Shown: positions 1 to 8,903, numbered from the stretch's first letter. The stretch: DNA of 49,761 nucleotides from Lawsonibacter sp. (GCA_022795855.1 JAAWHL010000008.1:1-49761), one strand, 5' to 3'. A program made the numbers and translations. The notes: generated by a model from the letters alone, not told the origin.

Positions 1-779
1 ACGGAGTCGTCGGCCCAGCCGTGCTCGTCGTCGCCGATGAGCTTGCGGTTGGGGTCGGCGGACAGGGTGGTCTTGCCGGTGCCGGACAGGCCGAAGAAGA
101 TGGCGGAGTCCCCGTCCTGGCCGATGTTGGCCGAGCAGTGCATGGGGAATACGCCCTCCTTGGGCATCAGGTAGTTCATGACGGAGAAGACGGACTTCTT
201 GATTTCGCCGGCGTACTGGCTGCCGGCAATCAGGACCATCTTCTTCTCATAGTCGATCATGATAGCGGCCTCGGAATTCACGTGGTCCCGCTCGGGGATG
301 CACTTGAAGCCGGGGGCGGCGATGATGGTGAAGTCGGGGGTGTAGCTGTCCAGCTGCTCCTGAGTGGGGCGCAGCAGGAGCTGGTGGATGAACAGGTTCT
401 GGGAGGCCAGCTCGTTGACAATGCGGAAGGCCTTGGTGTATTTGGGGTCGGCGCCGGCAAAGCCGTCGAAGATGAAAATCTCGCGGTTCTGAAGGTAGGC
501 CACCATCTTTTCATACAGCGCGTCGAAGACCTCCTGGGTGGTGGGCACGTTGACCTTGCCCCAGGCGATATCGTCATGGACGCCGGCGGAATCAACGATG
601 AACTTATCGTTGGGGGACCGGCCGGTATACTTGCCGGTGCTGACGCACAGTGCGCCGGTGTTGTTCAGGAAGCCCTCGCCCCGGGCCACGGCCTTCTCGG
701 TGAGAACGGCAGGGGAGAGGTTACGGTAAACGGCGCTGGGATTGATGATGCCCAGCGCTTCCAGGCCATAGGTTTCCAT
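1..779 (-). CDS. pckA: Phosphoenolpyruvate carboxykinase (ATP), N-terminal part, cut by window edge
   Basis: ATP-dependent PEP carboxykinase interconverts oxaloacetate plus ATP with PEP, CO2 and ADP in the cytoplasm, linking C4 acids to gluconeogenesis or, in anaerobes, to CO2 fixation. The reverse strand gives about 259 N-terminal residues starting METYGLEALG. The family signature TGRSPNDKFIV, the P-loop GLSGTGKTTLSADP and the metal-binding LIGDDEHGW are all visible. The ATG is preceded by AAGGAGG at 8 nt. The ORF track misses it because the stop codon is outside the window. It has its own promoter and is transcribed leftwards, divergent from the DUF951-hisC pair. The C-terminal half cannot be assessed. 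Confidence 0.97.
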   Translation of the reverse strand, partial: METYGLEALGIINPSAVYRNLSPAVLTEKAVARGEGFLNNTGALCVSTGKYTGRSPNDKFIVDSAGVHDDIAWGKVNVPTTQEVFDALYEKMVAYLQNREIFIFDGFAGADPKYTKAFRIVNELASQNLFIHQLLLRPTQEQLDSYTPDFTIIAAPGFKCIPERDHVNSEAAIMIDYEKKMVLIAGSQYAGEIKKSVFSVMNYLMPKEGVFPMHCSANIGQDGDSAIFFGLSGTGKTTLSADPNRKLIGDDEHGWADDS

Positions 780-830
780 GATGAATTCCTCCTTAGCACA
801 GCTAAAAATTAAAGGGACTTCTTCCAGGGT

Positions 831-859
831 ATTTTACCGCATCTTTTCTGGAAAGGCAA
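831..859 (-). promoter_or_regulatory. SigA-type promoter of pckA
   Basis: On the reverse strand TTGCCT (859-854) and TAAAAT (836-831) are separated by 17 nt. They lie about 50 nt upstream of the pckA start in an otherwise GC-rich region. Read from sequence only. Confidence 0.65.
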
Positions 860-987
860 GGGAAAGTTTGGGCCCTCCCCAGGGGCGGAGGCGTTTTTGT
901 CGGTTTTGTTATTTTTCCAGGACGGATGCGGATTCCGGCTGTCAAAAAAGGCCGGTGCCCTTTGGCGGGAAAAATGCCGCCGCGCGA

Positions 988-1016
988 TTGACAGAAAAAG
1001 CGCGGACCGGTATAAT
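988..1016 (+). promoter_or_regulatory. Consensus SigA promoter of the DUF951-hisC unit
   Basis: TTGACA (988-993), a 17-nt spacer and TATAAT (1011-1016) form a perfect consensus promoter 35 nt before the DUF951 start codon. This is one of the strongest promoters in the window. Confidence 0.85.
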
Positions 1017-1050
1017 GGAACAAAATCACGGCAAAGGGGAGGGGTTCCCT

Positions 1051-1254
1051 ATGGACATCCGGGTAAACGATGTGCTGAAAATGAAAAAGGCCCACCCCTG
1101 CGGAAGCCAGGAGTGGCTGGTGCTGCGGGTGGGCATGGACTTCAAGATGCGGTGCCGGGGCTGCGGACACGAGGTGATGCTCCCCCGGTCCAAGGCGGAA
1201 AAAAGCGTCCGCCGGGTGTTCCGGGAGGGGCAGCCGGTGGAAAATCCGAAATGA
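1051..1254 (+). CDS. DUF951 family small protein
   Basis: A 67-residue protein matching the DUF951 family (YyzM-like), conserved in Firmicutes and of unknown role. It starts MDIRVNDVLKMKK, has the typical HPCGSQEW segment, and carries a CRGCGHEV motif that could bind metal or nucleic acid. An AAAGGGGAGGGG ribosome site precedes the ATG. It is the first gene after a consensus promoter and its stop lies 14 nt before the hisC start, so the two are co-transcribed. Longer ORFs in this region (from 778 and 897) are frame extensions through the promoter and are not real starts. Confidence 0.85.
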   Translation: MDIRVNDVLKMKKAHPCGSQEWLVLRVGMDFKMRCRGCGHEVMLPRSKAEKSVRRVFREGQPVENPK

Positions 1255-1268
1255 AGGAGGGCGGGGCA

Positions 1269-2336
1269 GTGGACAAGAGATACTGGAGCAGCCGCATCCG
1301 GGCGCTGGAGCCCTACGTCCCGGGGGAACAGCCCAAGGACCGGGTGTTCATCAAGCTGAATACCAACGAAAACCCCTATCCCCCCTCGCCGCGGGTGCTG
1401 GAGGCGGCCCGGCGGGCCGCAGACGGGAGCCTGCGCCTGTACCCCGACCCGGAGGCCTGCGCGCTGCGGGCCGCCCTGGCGGAGCTTTACGGGCTGAGGC
1501 CGGAGCAGGTCTTCTGCGGCAACGGCTCGGACGAGGTGCTGGGCCTGTGCTTTTACGCCTTCTTCTCCCCGGGGAAAAAGGTGGTCTTCCCCGACATCAC
1601 CTACAGCTTCTACCCGGTGTACGCCCGGCTGTTCGGCCTGGACTTTGAGGAGATTCCCCTGAACGGGGACTTCACCCTGCCGGTGGAGAAGTTTTTGGGG
1701 GGGAACGGCGGCGCGGTGGTGTGCAACCCCAACGCCCCCACGGGCAGGGCACAGCCCCTGGAGAACATCCGCCGCATTGCGCAGGCCAACCCGGACGCGG
1801 TGGTGCTGGTGGACGAGGCCTACGTGGATTTCGGGGCGGAGTCGGCGGTCCCGCTGATTGACGAGTACCCCAATCTGGCGGTGGTGGGCACCATGTCCAA
1901 GTCCCGGTCCCTGGCGGGGATGCGCCTGGGCTGGGCGCTGGGGAGCGCGGATCTGATTGCCGGGGTGAACTGCGTGAAGAACTCCTTCAACTCCTACCCC
2001 CTGGACCGGGTCGCCCTGGCCGCCGGGCAGGCCGCCGCGGAGGACCGGGAATATTTTGAGGAGACCCGGCATAAAATTATGGCCACCCGGGAGCGCGCCG
2101 CCGCCCGCCTGCGGGAGCTGGGCTTTGCCGTCCACGACTCCAGCGCCAATTTCCTCTTTGCCGCCCACCCGGACTGCCCCGGGAAGGACCTTCAGCAGGG
2201 CCTGCGGGACAGAGGGGTGCTGGTGCGCCGGTTCGACCGGCCCCGCATCGAAAACTACCTGCGCATTTCCATCGGCACCGATGAGGAGATGGAGGCCCTG
2301 TGCCGGGCCTGTGAGGAAATTCTGAACGGGCGCTGA
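1269..2336 (+). CDS. hisC: Histidinol-phosphate aminotransferase
   Basis: A PLP-dependent class I/II aminotransferase that converts imidazole-acetol phosphate and glutamate to histidinol phosphate in histidine synthesis. At 355 residues it has the family's usual length. Visible motifs are NTNENPYPPSP near the N-terminus, GNGSDEVL, NPNAPTG, VDEAYVDF and the PLP-lysine segment MSKSRSLAGMRLGW. I chose the GTG at 1269 because AGGAGG ends 8 nt before it. The ATG at 1251 lacks a ribosome site. No other his gene is nearby, and related enzymes also accept aromatic amino acids, so the precise substrate is inferred. Confidence 0.9.
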   Translation: MDKRYWSSRIRALEPYVPGEQPKDRVFIKLNTNENPYPPSPRVLEAARRAADGSLRLYPDPEACALRAALAELYGLRPEQVFCGNGSDEVLGLCFYAFFSPGKKVVFPDITYSFYPVYARLFGLDFEEIPLNGDFTLPVEKFLGGNGGAVVCNPNAPTGRAQPLENIRRIAQANPDAVVLVDEAYVDFGAESAVPLIDEYPNLAVVGTMSKSRSLAGMRLGWALGSADLIAGVNCVKNSFNSYPLDRVALAAGQAAAEDREYFEETRHKIMATRERAAARLRELGFAVHDSSANFLFAAHPDCPGKDLQQGLRDRGVLVRRFDRPRIENYLRISIGTDEEMEALCRACEEILNGR

Positions 2337-2366
2337 CCGCCCGAAAACCGGAAAGGAAACCGCGCC

Positions 2367-3245
2367 ATGCGATACGACAGCGACCTTTTATACCGCCCCC
2401 CGGGGGAGTGGAAGAGCTACCTGCTTCAGTGCACCATCGGCTGCTCCCACAACAAATGCACCTTCTGCGCCATGTACAAGAGCAAGCAGTTCCGCATCCG
2501 GCCCACCGCCGAAATCCTGGAAGACATCGACATGGCCCTGGACTATTACGGCCCCGGCCTGGAGCGGGTGTTCCTGATGGACGGCGACGCCATTGTCATG
2601 CGGACGGAGGAGCTGCTGAAGGTGCTGCGCAAGCTGTACGGCACCTTCCCCAACCTGAAGAAGGTGACGGTCTACGCCGGGCCCAAAAGCACCCTGTCCA
2701 AGTCCCCGGAGGAGCTGCGGGAGCTTCACGCCGCCGGCCTGTCCCGGGCCTACCTGGGGGTGGAGAGCGGCAGCGAGGCGGTGCTGAAGTCCATCAACAA
2801 GGGGTGCTCCGCCGCCGAGATGCTGAAGGCGGGGCAGAATCTGGCCCAGGCGGGGATTGACCTGTGGGCCATCGTCATTATGGGCCTGACCGGCCAGGAC
2901 GGGGATTGGGAGGAGCACATCCTGTCCACCGCCCGGATGATGAACGAGATGAAGCCCCGGCACCTGTCGGCCATGACCTTCGCCCCCGCCAAGGGCACCC
3001 CCCTGGGGGACGACGTGCTGGCCGGCCGGTTCCGGGTGTGCACCCCCGACCAGATCCTGGAGGAGTGCCGCCTGCTGCTGGAGCACCTGGATGTGGATCC
3101 GCTCCACTTCACCAGCAATCACGCTTCGAATTATCTGCCCCTGAAGGGGAGCCTGCCGGAGGACCGGGAGGAGTTTTTGACCCTGATTGACCGGGCCCTG
3201 AAGGGCAAGATACGCCTGCGCAAGACCCTGAACCGCGGCATATGA
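2367..3245 (+). CDS. Radical SAM protein, Elp3/COG1032-like
   Basis: A 292-residue radical SAM enzyme. The cluster-binding motif is in an unusual spacing, CTIGCSHNKCTFC near residues 22-34, where the last three cysteines fit Cx5Cx2C. It is followed by radical SAM core features (FLMDGDAIV, YLGVESGSE, MGLTGQ). There is no accessory B12-binding or SPASM domain. Proteins of this type are common in Clostridia and mostly uncharacterised, so no reaction is assigned. It sits 30 nt after hisC and is probably in the same transcript, ending at a strong bidirectional terminator. Confidence 0.85.
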   Translation: MRYDSDLLYRPPGEWKSYLLQCTIGCSHNKCTFCAMYKSKQFRIRPTAEILEDIDMALDYYGPGLERVFLMDGDAIVMRTEELLKVLRKLYGTFPNLKKVTVYAGPKSTLSKSPEELRELHAAGLSRAYLGVESGSEAVLKSINKGCSAAEMLKAGQNLAQAGIDLWAIVIMGLTGQDGDWEEHILSTARMMNEMKPRHLSAMTFAPAKGTPLGDDVLAGRFRVCTPDQILEECRLLLEHLDVDPLHFTSNHASNYLPLKGSLPEDREEFLTLIDRALKGKIRLRKTLNRGI

Positions 3246-3249
3246 AACC

Positions 3250-3283
3250 GGCCCCGGCGCTGCTTCACACAAGCGCCGGGGCC
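3250..3283. terminator. Bidirectional terminator between radical SAM gene and glyA
   Basis: GGCCCCGGCGCT and AGCGCCGGGGCC form a perfect 12-bp stem with a 10-nt loop between two convergent genes. The T content after the stem is modest (TTCCTCT). Confidence 0.75.
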
Positions 3284-3310
3284 TTCCTCTGCCTCTTGCC
3301 GGGGGTGCTG

Positions 3311-4561
3311 CTATTCGCTGTAGATGGGGTGCTGCCGGGTCAGGGCCAGGGCCTGCCGCCGCAGCTCGGGGGCGTCCTGCGCAAAGTCCGCCCGGGCGGC
3401 CCGGCAGATGAGGCTGCCCACCGCGGCCATGTCCCGCTGGGTGAAGCCCCGGGAGGTGACGGCGGGGGTGCCCACCCGGATGCCCGAGGTGACGGCGGGG
3501 GGCTGGGGGTCGCCGGGGATGGCATTTTTGTTGACGGTAACGCACACCTCGTCCAGGCGGCGCTCCATCTCCTTTCCGGTCAGGCCGGCGGGGCGCAGAT
3601 CCACCAGCATCAGGTGGTTGTCCGTGCCGCCGGAGACCAGCTCCAGCCCGCCCTCCAGAATGGCCTGGGCCAGGGCGGAGGCGTTTTGCAGAATCTGCAT
3701 CTGATAGGTTTTGAACTCCGGCGTCAGGGCCTCGCCGAAGGCCACCGCCTTGGCGGCGATGATGTGCTCCAGCGGCCCTCCCTGGGAGCCGGGGAAGATG
3801 GCGGAATTCAGCTTTTTGGCAATCTCCGGGTCGCTGCACAGCAGCAGTCCGCCCCGGGGCCCCCGCAGGGTCTTGTGGGTGGTGGTGGACACCACGTCGG
3901 CATAGGGCACCGGGGAGGGGTGCAGGCCGGCGGCCACCAGCCCGGCGATGTGGGCCATGTCCACAAAGAGATACGCCCCGGCCTCATGGGCGATATCGGC
4001 GAAGGCCTGAAAGTCGATGGTCCGGGGGTAGGCGGAGGCCCCGGCCAGAATCATTCTGGGCCGGTGCCGCAGGGCCAGCTCCCGCACCTGGCCGTAGTCG
4101 ATGAAGCCGCGGCTGTCCACCCCGTAGGACACCATATTGTAGTGCTTTCCCGAATAATTGGCGGGGGAGCCGTGGGTCAGGTGGCCGCCGCTGGCCAGGC
4201 TCATGCCCATCACCGTGTCCCCCGGCCGGCACAGCGCCTGATAGACGGCGTAGTTGGCCTGGGCCCCGGAGTGGGGCTGGACGTTGGCGTACTCCGCGCC
4301 GAACAGCTTTTTGGCCCGCTCAATGGCGATGTTCTCCACCTCGTCTACGCACTGGCACCCGCCGTAGTACCGGCGTCCGGGATACCCTTCGGCGTACTTG
4401 TTGGTGAGCACCGTGCCCGCGGCGGCCAGCACGGCGGGGGAGACGATGTTTTCCGACGCAATCAGCTCGATGTTGCGCTGCTGGCGGTCGAACTCCGCCC
4501 GGACGGCCCGGCCCACCTCGGGGTCGGCGGCGGTGAGAAAATCCATGGCTTGGCTGAGCAT
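3311..4561 (-). CDS. glyA: Serine hydroxymethyltransferase
   Basis: A PLP enzyme that interconverts serine and glycine with tetrahydrofolate and supplies one-carbon units. It has 416 residues, the normal length. It shows [10 protein letters not shown], the HSGAQAN segment, and the PLP lysine in [14 protein letters not shown]. The start ATG has AGGGAG at 6 nt. It is a single-gene unit with its own promoter and a shared terminator at the 3' end. Confidence 0.97.
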   Translation of the reverse strand: MLSQAMDFLTAADPEVGRAVRAEFDRQQRNIELIASENIVSPAVLAAAGTVLTNKYAEGYPGRRYYGGCQCVDEVENIAIERAKKLFGAEYANVQPHSGAQANYAVYQALCRPGDTVMGMSLASGGHLTHGSPANYSGKHYNMVSYGVDSRGFIDYGQVRELALRHRPRMILAGASAYPRTIDFQAFADIAHEAGAYLFVDMAHIAGLVAAGLHPSPVPYADVVSTTTHKTLRGPRGGLLLCSDPEIAKKLNSAIFPGSQGGPLEHIIAAKAVAFGEALTPEFKTYQMQILQNASALAQAILEGGLELVSGGTDNHLMLVDLRPAGLTGKEMERRLDEVCVTVNKNAIPGDPQPPAVTSGIRVGTPAVTSRGFTQRDMAAVGSLICRAARADFAQDAPELRRQALALTRQHPIYSE

Positions 4562-4617
4562 GAAAAGCTCCCTTCCGGATTAAGAATCCTGAAAAATACG
4601 CCCCCTGGGGGGAGGAG

Positions 4618-4638
4618 ACGCCGCGTCCTGCGCGGCGT
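4618..4638. promoter_or_regulatory. Inverted repeat at the 5' end of the glyA transcript
   Basis: ACGCCGCG and CGCGGCGT are perfect 8-bp arms around a 5-nt centre. They lie just downstream of the predicted glyA transcription start, so they could be an operator or a 5' stem-loop. No known riboswitch consensus was recognised here. Confidence 0.4.
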
Positions 4639-4646
4639 TCTCCGAT

Positions 4647-4674
4647 ATTATAGCAGGTTTTTGAGGAAAAACAA
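4647..4674 (-). promoter_or_regulatory. SigA-type promoter of glyA
   Basis: On the reverse strand TTGTTT (4674-4669), a 16-nt spacer and a perfect TATAAT (4652-4647). The 5' leader to the glyA start is about 80 nt. Confidence 0.65.
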
Positions 4675-4696
4675 GAAAGGACGCAAAAAATTGTGG

Positions 4697-4725
4697 TCGA
4701 ATTTTTCCGCAAGCTGTGATAGAAT
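4697..4725 (+). promoter_or_regulatory. Weak candidate promoter of the nth operon
   Basis: TCGAAT, a 17-nt spacer and TAGAAT lie about 40 nt before nth in an AT-rich stretch. The -35 match is poor, so the -10 position is the more reliable part. Confidence 0.35.
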
Positions 4726-4766
4726 AGCCCTACCGCGCCAAATTATTTTCCCAAGGAGGGACACCG

Positions 4767-5435
4767 ATGAAAACAAAGCAGGAAATCCACGCCATTATTG
4801 AGGAGCTGAAGCGGCTGTATCCGGACGGAATCTGCTCTCTGGAGTACCGGAAGGACTACGAGCTGCTGTTCTCGGTGCGGCTGGCCGCCCAGTGCACCGA
4901 CGAGCGGGTGAACAAGGTGACCCCCGCCCTCTATGCCCGGTTCCCCACCCTGGAGGCCCTGGCCGGGGCCGAGGTGTCCGAGGTGGAGGAGTACATCCAC
5001 TCCACCGGCTTTTTCCGGGCCAAGGCGAAGGACATTGTGCTGGCCTCCCAGATGCTGCTGCGGGATTACGGCGGAAGGGTGCCCGACACCATGGAGGAGC
5101 TGCTGAAGCTGCCCGGCGTGGGGCGCAAGACGGCCAACCTGATTCTGGGGGATGTGTACCGCACCCCCGGCGTGGTGGTGGCGGACACCCACTGCATCCG
5201 CATCACCGGCCTGCTGGGCCTGACCGACGGCACCAAGGACCCGGTCAAGACGGAGAGCCAGCTGCGGGCCGTCCTCCCGCCGGAGGAGTCCAACGACTTC
5301 TGCCACCGGATGGTGCTCCACGGCCGGGCGGTGTGCGTTGCCCGCCGGCCCCAGTGCCAAAGCTGTACCCTGCGGCCCTGGTGCAGCCATTTTGCCAGTA
5401 TACAGGAAGCGGCCGGAGAGGAGAAGCGCACATGA
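4767..5435 (+). CDS. nth: Endonuclease III, base-excision DNA glycosylase/AP lyase
   Basis: Removes oxidised pyrimidines from DNA and cleaves the abasic site. At 222 residues it is of normal length. The helix-hairpin-helix LPGVGRKTANLIL carries the catalytic lysine, and VADTHCIRI carries the catalytic aspartate. The C-terminal iron-sulfur motif C-x6-C-x2-C-x5-C is intact. The start has a good AAGGAGG. It is the first gene of a four-gene rightward operon and overlaps the next gene by ATGA, implying translational coupling. Confidence 0.96.
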   Translation: MKTKQEIHAIIEELKRLYPDGICSLEYRKDYELLFSVRLAAQCTDERVNKVTPALYARFPTLEALAGAEVSEVEEYIHSTGFFRAKAKDIVLASQMLLRDYGGRVPDTMEELLKLPGVGRKTANLILGDVYRTPGVVVADTHCIRITGLLGLTDGTKDPVKTESQLRAVLPPEESNDFCHRMVLHGRAVCVARRPQCQSCTLRPWCSHFASIQEAAGEEKRT

Positions 5436-6094
5436 AGAAAGCGAGCCGTCTGCTGATTTACAGCGCGGGGATGCTCCTCCTGGCGGCGGGTATCACCCTG
5501 AACACCAAAACCGGGCTGGGGGTGTCCCCCATCATCTCGGTGGCCTACAGCGTTTCGGCCGTCTGGGGCCTGAATTTCGGCCTGATGACCACGCTTCTTT
5601 ACCTCCTGTTTGTGGCGGCCCAGCTGTTTCTCCGGAAAAAAGAGGAGCGGGCCGCGACCCTCTACCAGATTGCCGTCAGCGCGATATTCGGAGGCCTTCT
5701 CAACTGGTTCTCCGACTGGATTCCCTACGACAGCGCCTGTCACGGACTGGCGGCCAACCTGGGCCTGCTGGCCCTGGCCATCGTCCTGACGGGAGCCGGC
5801 GTGTCCATGACGGTGAATATGCGGCTGGTCCCCAACCCCGGGGACGGCATCGTCCAGGCCATCGCCGCCAAAGCGGGCTGGGAGCTGGGCCTGACCAAGA
5901 ATATCTTTGACCTGGGCTGTGTGGCTGTCACAGTTCTGCTGGGGCTGGTTTTCGCCGGGCGCGTCGTGGGCATCAGCATCGGCACCCTGCTGGCCATGCT
6001 GGGGGTGGGCCGGGCGGTGGCGCTGACCAACCGCCTGTTCCGGGAGAAAATGTGCGCCGCCGCCGGCCTGGCGGAGGGCGGAGAAGAGGTGTGA
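5432..6094 (+). CDS. YczE/YitT-like integral membrane protein
   Basis: A 220-residue membrane protein with five or six hydrophobic segments. It fits the COG2364 (YczE-like) family: an N-terminal NTKTGLGVSPI motif and a later RLVPNPGDGIVQAIA segment typical of this group. The function is unknown; family members are often annotated as putative transport-related proteins. The ATG lies inside the nth stop codon (ATGA), so the longer ORF starting at 4892 is a wrong-frame extension. Position between nth and rarA suggests only co-transcription, not a shared task. Confidence 0.8.
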   Translation: MKKASRLLIYSAGMLLLAAGITLNTKTGLGVSPIISVAYSVSAVWGLNFGLMTTLLYLLFVAAQLFLRKKEERAATLYQIAVSAIFGGLLNWFSDWIPYDSACHGLAANLGLLALAIVLTGAGVSMTVNMRLVPNPGDGIVQAIAAKAGWELGLTKNIFDLGCVAVTVLLGLVFAGRVVGISIGTLLAMLGVGRAVALTNRLFREKMCAAAGLAEGGEEV

Positions 6095-6098
6095 GCTT

Positions 6099-7361
6099 AT
6101 GGCCTACCGGCCTTTGGCGGACGAAATACGTCCCACCACCCTGGACGAGGTGGTGGGACAGCGGCACATTCTGGGGGAGGACGGACTGCTGCGCCGGGTG
6201 ATTGAGGGGGGCAGCATTCCCAACCTGATTTTTTACGGCCCCTCCGGCACCGGGAAAACCACCGTGGCCAACATCATCGCCCAGCGGACCAACCGGCCCC
6301 TCCACCGGCTGAACGCCACCACCGCCTCCATTGCCGACATCAAGGAGATTATGGAGGAAATCGGCACCCTGCTGGCCCCGGAGGGGGTGCTGCTCTATCT
6401 GGACGAGATTCAGTATTTTAACAAGAAGCAGCAGCAGTCCCTGCTGGAGTTCATGGAGAACGGCAAAATCACCCTGATTGCCTCCACCACGGAAAACCCC
6501 TTTTTCGCCGTGTTCGGGGCGGTGCTGTCCCGGGCCACGGTGTTCGAGTTCAAAACCGTCACCGCTGCGGACGCCCTGCCGGCGGTGGACCGGGGCATCT
6601 CCATCATGGAAAAGCGCCTGGGGGCCCGGGTGGCCTGCCAGGAGGGGGTGCGGGAGCATCTGGCCTGGGCCTGCGGCGGGGATATCCGCAAGGCCATGAA
6701 CGCCATCGAGCTGCTGCTGGGCGCCGCCCGGCGGGAGAGCGGCGTCATCACCGTCACCCTGGACGACGCCAAAACCGCGGCCCAGAAATCCGCCATGCGC
6801 TACGACCGGGAGGGGGACGCCCACTTTGATATCGCCTCCGCCCTGATGAAGTCCATGCGGGGCTCCGACCCGGACGGGGCGCTGCACTACCTGGCCCGCC
6901 TGCTGGAGGCGGGGGATATGATTACCGCCATCCGGCGCATCCTGTGCTCGGCCAGCGAGGACGTGGGGATGGCCTACCCCCAGGCGGCGCTGATTGTCAA
7001 GGCCCTGGTGGACAACGCTTTGCAGCTGGGCCTGCCGGAGGCCCGGCTCCCCCTGGCCCAGGCGGTGATCCTGCTGGCCACCGCCCCCAAGTCCAACTCG
7101 GTATACCAGGGCATCGCCGCCGCCCAGGCCGACGTGCGGGCGGGGCGCACCGGGGACATCCCCCGGCACCTCCAGAACGTCCACGCCGACTCGGCGGGGC
7201 TGGAGCGGGAGCAGGGCTATCTCTACCCCCACGGCTACCCGGGACACTACGTCAGGCAGCAGTACCTGCCCGACGAGCTGAAAGACCGCCGCTACTACCA
7301 GTTCGGCGACAATAAAAACGAACAGGCAGCCCGGCGGTACTGGGACGAGATAAAAAAGTGA
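6099..7361 (+). CDS. rarA: Replication-associated recombination protein A (AAA+ ATPase)
   Basis: A 420-residue RarA/MgsA homologue, related to eukaryotic WRNIP1, that acts at stalled replication forks. Walker A is GPSGTGKTTVAN, Walker B is LLYLDEIQYFN, and STTENPFF is the sensor region characteristic of this family. The C-terminal half carries the tetramerisation domain (LPEARLPLAQAVILLATAPKSNS, LYPHGYPGHYV). It begins 4 nt after the membrane gene. Its place beside nth and a helix-hairpin-helix protein gives a DNA-maintenance flavour to this operon. Confidence 0.95.
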   Translation: MAYRPLADEIRPTTLDEVVGQRHILGEDGLLRRVIEGGSIPNLIFYGPSGTGKTTVANIIAQRTNRPLHRLNATTASIADIKEIMEEIGTLLAPEGVLLYLDEIQYFNKKQQQSLLEFMENGKITLIASTTENPFFAVFGAVLSRATVFEFKTVTAADALPAVDRGISIMEKRLGARVACQEGVREHLAWACGGDIRKAMNAIELLLGAARRESGVITVTLDDAKTAAQKSAMRYDREGDAHFDIASALMKSMRGSDPDGALHYLARLLEAGDMITAIRRILCSASEDVGMAYPQAALIVKALVDNALQLGLPEARLPLAQAVILLATAPKSNSVYQGIAAAQADVRAGRTGDIPRHLQNVHADSAGLEREQGYLYPHGYPGHYVRQQYLPDELKDRRYYQFGDNKNEQAARRYWDEIKK

Positions 7362-7370
7362 GGCTTCGCT

Positions 7371-7622
7371 ATGGGAGAGCTGAGAAAAATCCCCGGAATC
7401 GGGAAGCAGGGGGAAAAGGACCTGACTGCCCTGGGCTATACCACCGTGCAGTCGCTGAAGGGCGCGGACCCGGAGGAGATGTACCGCCGGGAATGCGGGC
7501 AAAAAGGGCGCATAGTGGACCGGTGCGTGCTGTACGTCTACCGGTGCGCGGTGTACTACGCCTCCACCCCCGACCCGGACCCGGAGAAGCTGAAGTGGTG
7601 GTACTGGAAGGACGGGACGTAG
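7371..7622 (+). CDS. Cdd1-family helix-hairpin-helix protein
   Basis: An 83-residue protein with an N-terminal helix-hairpin-helix (IPGIGKQGEKDLTALGY) and a C-terminal tryptophan-rich tail (KLKWWYWKD). This matches the Cdd1 family, named from a reading frame in the C. difficile toxin locus and otherwise uncharacterised. The hairpin suggests DNA binding. It follows rarA by 9 nt and closes the operon. No clear terminator is visible before the convergent rodA. Confidence 0.8.
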   Translation: MGELRKIPGIGKQGEKDLTALGYTTVQSLKGADPEEMYRRECGQKGRIVDRCVLYVYRCAVYYASTPDPDPEKLKWWYWKDGT

Positions 7623-7646
7623 GATGGGGAACGGCGGCAGGGCGGG

Positions 7647-8831
7647 CTAATTATAATCCCCCCGGTCCTTCAGCCAGCTGGGCAGGGCCTGGGCCTGGAC
7701 GCTGGAGACGATGCCCATGGCGGCGAACATGGTGACAATGGACGACCCGCCGTAGCTGATAAAGGGCAGGGTCAGCCCCATGACGGGGGAGATATACAGG
7801 CACATGCCCACGTTAAAGCCAATCTGCGCCAAAAGCATGGCCGCCGCGCCCATGGCCACATAGGCGGCAAAGCGGGTGTCCGACTTGTGGGCAATCCAGA
7901 TGCACCGGAATACAATCAGGAACAGAATGGCCAGCAGCAGCACGCAGCCAATCAGCCCCAGCTCCTCCCCGCAGACGGAGAAAATAAAGTCGGTCTGCCG
8001 GGCGGGGAGGGAGGAGCTGAAGGAGGACTGGGTCTGGGTCCCGTTGAGGTAGCCCTGCCCGGTCAGCTGGCCGGACCCGATGGCCAGAAGGGAGCGGTTC
8101 TGCTGAAAGCCCCGCCCGGAGGGGTCCAGGCTGTGGTCAAACACCACCCGGAAGCGCATCAGCCGGTAGTCCGTCCAGTACTTGGTCTTAGGCAGAATGA
8201 AAATCCACAGAACGGCCGCGGACAGGCCGCCCACAAGGCCGGTCCCCGCAAACCAGCGCAGCTTGACCCCGGCCGACCAGGCCATTACCGCAAAAATACA
8301 CACATAGATGACGCACATGCCCATGTCGCCGCACACGCCGGCCACCAGGGCCACCATGAACAGGGTGTGCCCGGCCAGCTGGAAGACAGAGGGAATGGAG
8401 CTGATGTCGTGCTCCTTTTCCCGGATGCGGCTCATCTGCCAGGCCAGCAGGAGAATCAGGGGCAGCTTGACGATTTCGTCGGGCTGAATCAGGGGCAGGG
8501 AGTCATGGAATTTCAGCCAGTTCCGGTTGCCGTCCACAGAGTGGCCGAAGGGGGTCAGCACTGAGAGCACAAAGGCCACGTCAAAAAAGGCGATCCACTT
8601 CCAGCACTTGTCCACGAACAGGCGCAGGTCCACAAAGGTCAAAATGATGTAAGCCGCCACCCCCAGGCAGATGGCCAGCAGCTGAACCAAAACGGGGCGG
8701 TTGGAGCGGAGATAGCGGGTGGCGCTGTAAATCAGCACCAGACCGTACCCGCTGGCCAGCAGGCACAGAAAGAGAAGCACCTTGTCCCCTTTCCGGAAAA
8801 ACTCCTCAAAGGGGGAAAACAGCGTCCGCAC
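7647..8831 (-). CDS. rodA: RodA, SEDS-family peptidoglycan glycosyltransferase
   Basis: A 394-residue polytopic protein of the FtsW/RodA/SpoVE family. These polymerise lipid II into glycan strands with a partner class B PBP. The N-terminal LLFLCLLASGYGLVLIYSAT, the region LPLIQPDEIVKLPLILLLAW and the C-terminal VMGLTLPFISYGGSS are family hallmarks. RodA is preferred over FtsW or SpoVE by overall sequence, but no mre or pbp gene is adjacent. The start is a GTG behind GAGACGAGGTGAGG. It has its own promoter and is divergent from tsaE. Confidence 0.88.
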   Translation of the reverse strand: MRTLFSPFEEFFRKGDKVLLFLCLLASGYGLVLIYSATRYLRSNRPVLVQLLAICLGVAAYIILTFVDLRLFVDKCWKWIAFFDVAFVLSVLTPFGHSVDGNRNWLKFHDSLPLIQPDEIVKLPLILLLAWQMSRIREKEHDISSIPSVFQLAGHTLFMVALVAGVCGDMGMCVIYVCIFAVMAWSAGVKLRWFAGTGLVGGLSAAVLWIFILPKTKYWTDYRLMRFRVVFDHSLDPSGRGFQQNRSLLAIGSGQLTGQGYLNGTQTQSSFSSSLPARQTDFIFSVCGEELGLIGCVLLLAILFLIVFRCIWIAHKSDTRFAAYVAMGAAAMLLAQIGFNVGMCLYISPVMGLTLPFISYGGSSIVTMFAAMGIVSSVQAQALPSWLKDRGDYN

Positions 8832-8865
8832 GGCCTCACCTCGTCTCCGTTTTTGTCGAGTTTAT

Positions 8866-8894
8866 ATTCTAACACTTTTTTGTGGAAAGGTAAA
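8866..8894 (-). promoter_or_regulatory. SigA-type promoter of rodA
   Basis: On the reverse strand TTTACC (8894-8889), a 17-nt spacer and TAGAAT (8871-8866), about 35 nt before the GTG start. Confidence 0.65.
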
Positions 8895-8903
8895 CCATAA
8901 GTG

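Noticed and set aside
21-812. 263-residue plus-strand ORF and other long ORFs opposite pckA
   Set aside because: They are antisense shadows of the highly conserved pckA frame, favoured by high GC.
897-1268. N-terminal extension of the hisC ORF from 897
   Set aside because: It runs through the promoter and the DUF951 gene in another frame; the GTG at 1269 has the ribosome site.
3242-4801. 519-residue plus-strand ORF opposite glyA
   Set aside because: Low-complexity Gly/His/Gln-rich translation typical of antisense frames; glyA on the other strand is certain.
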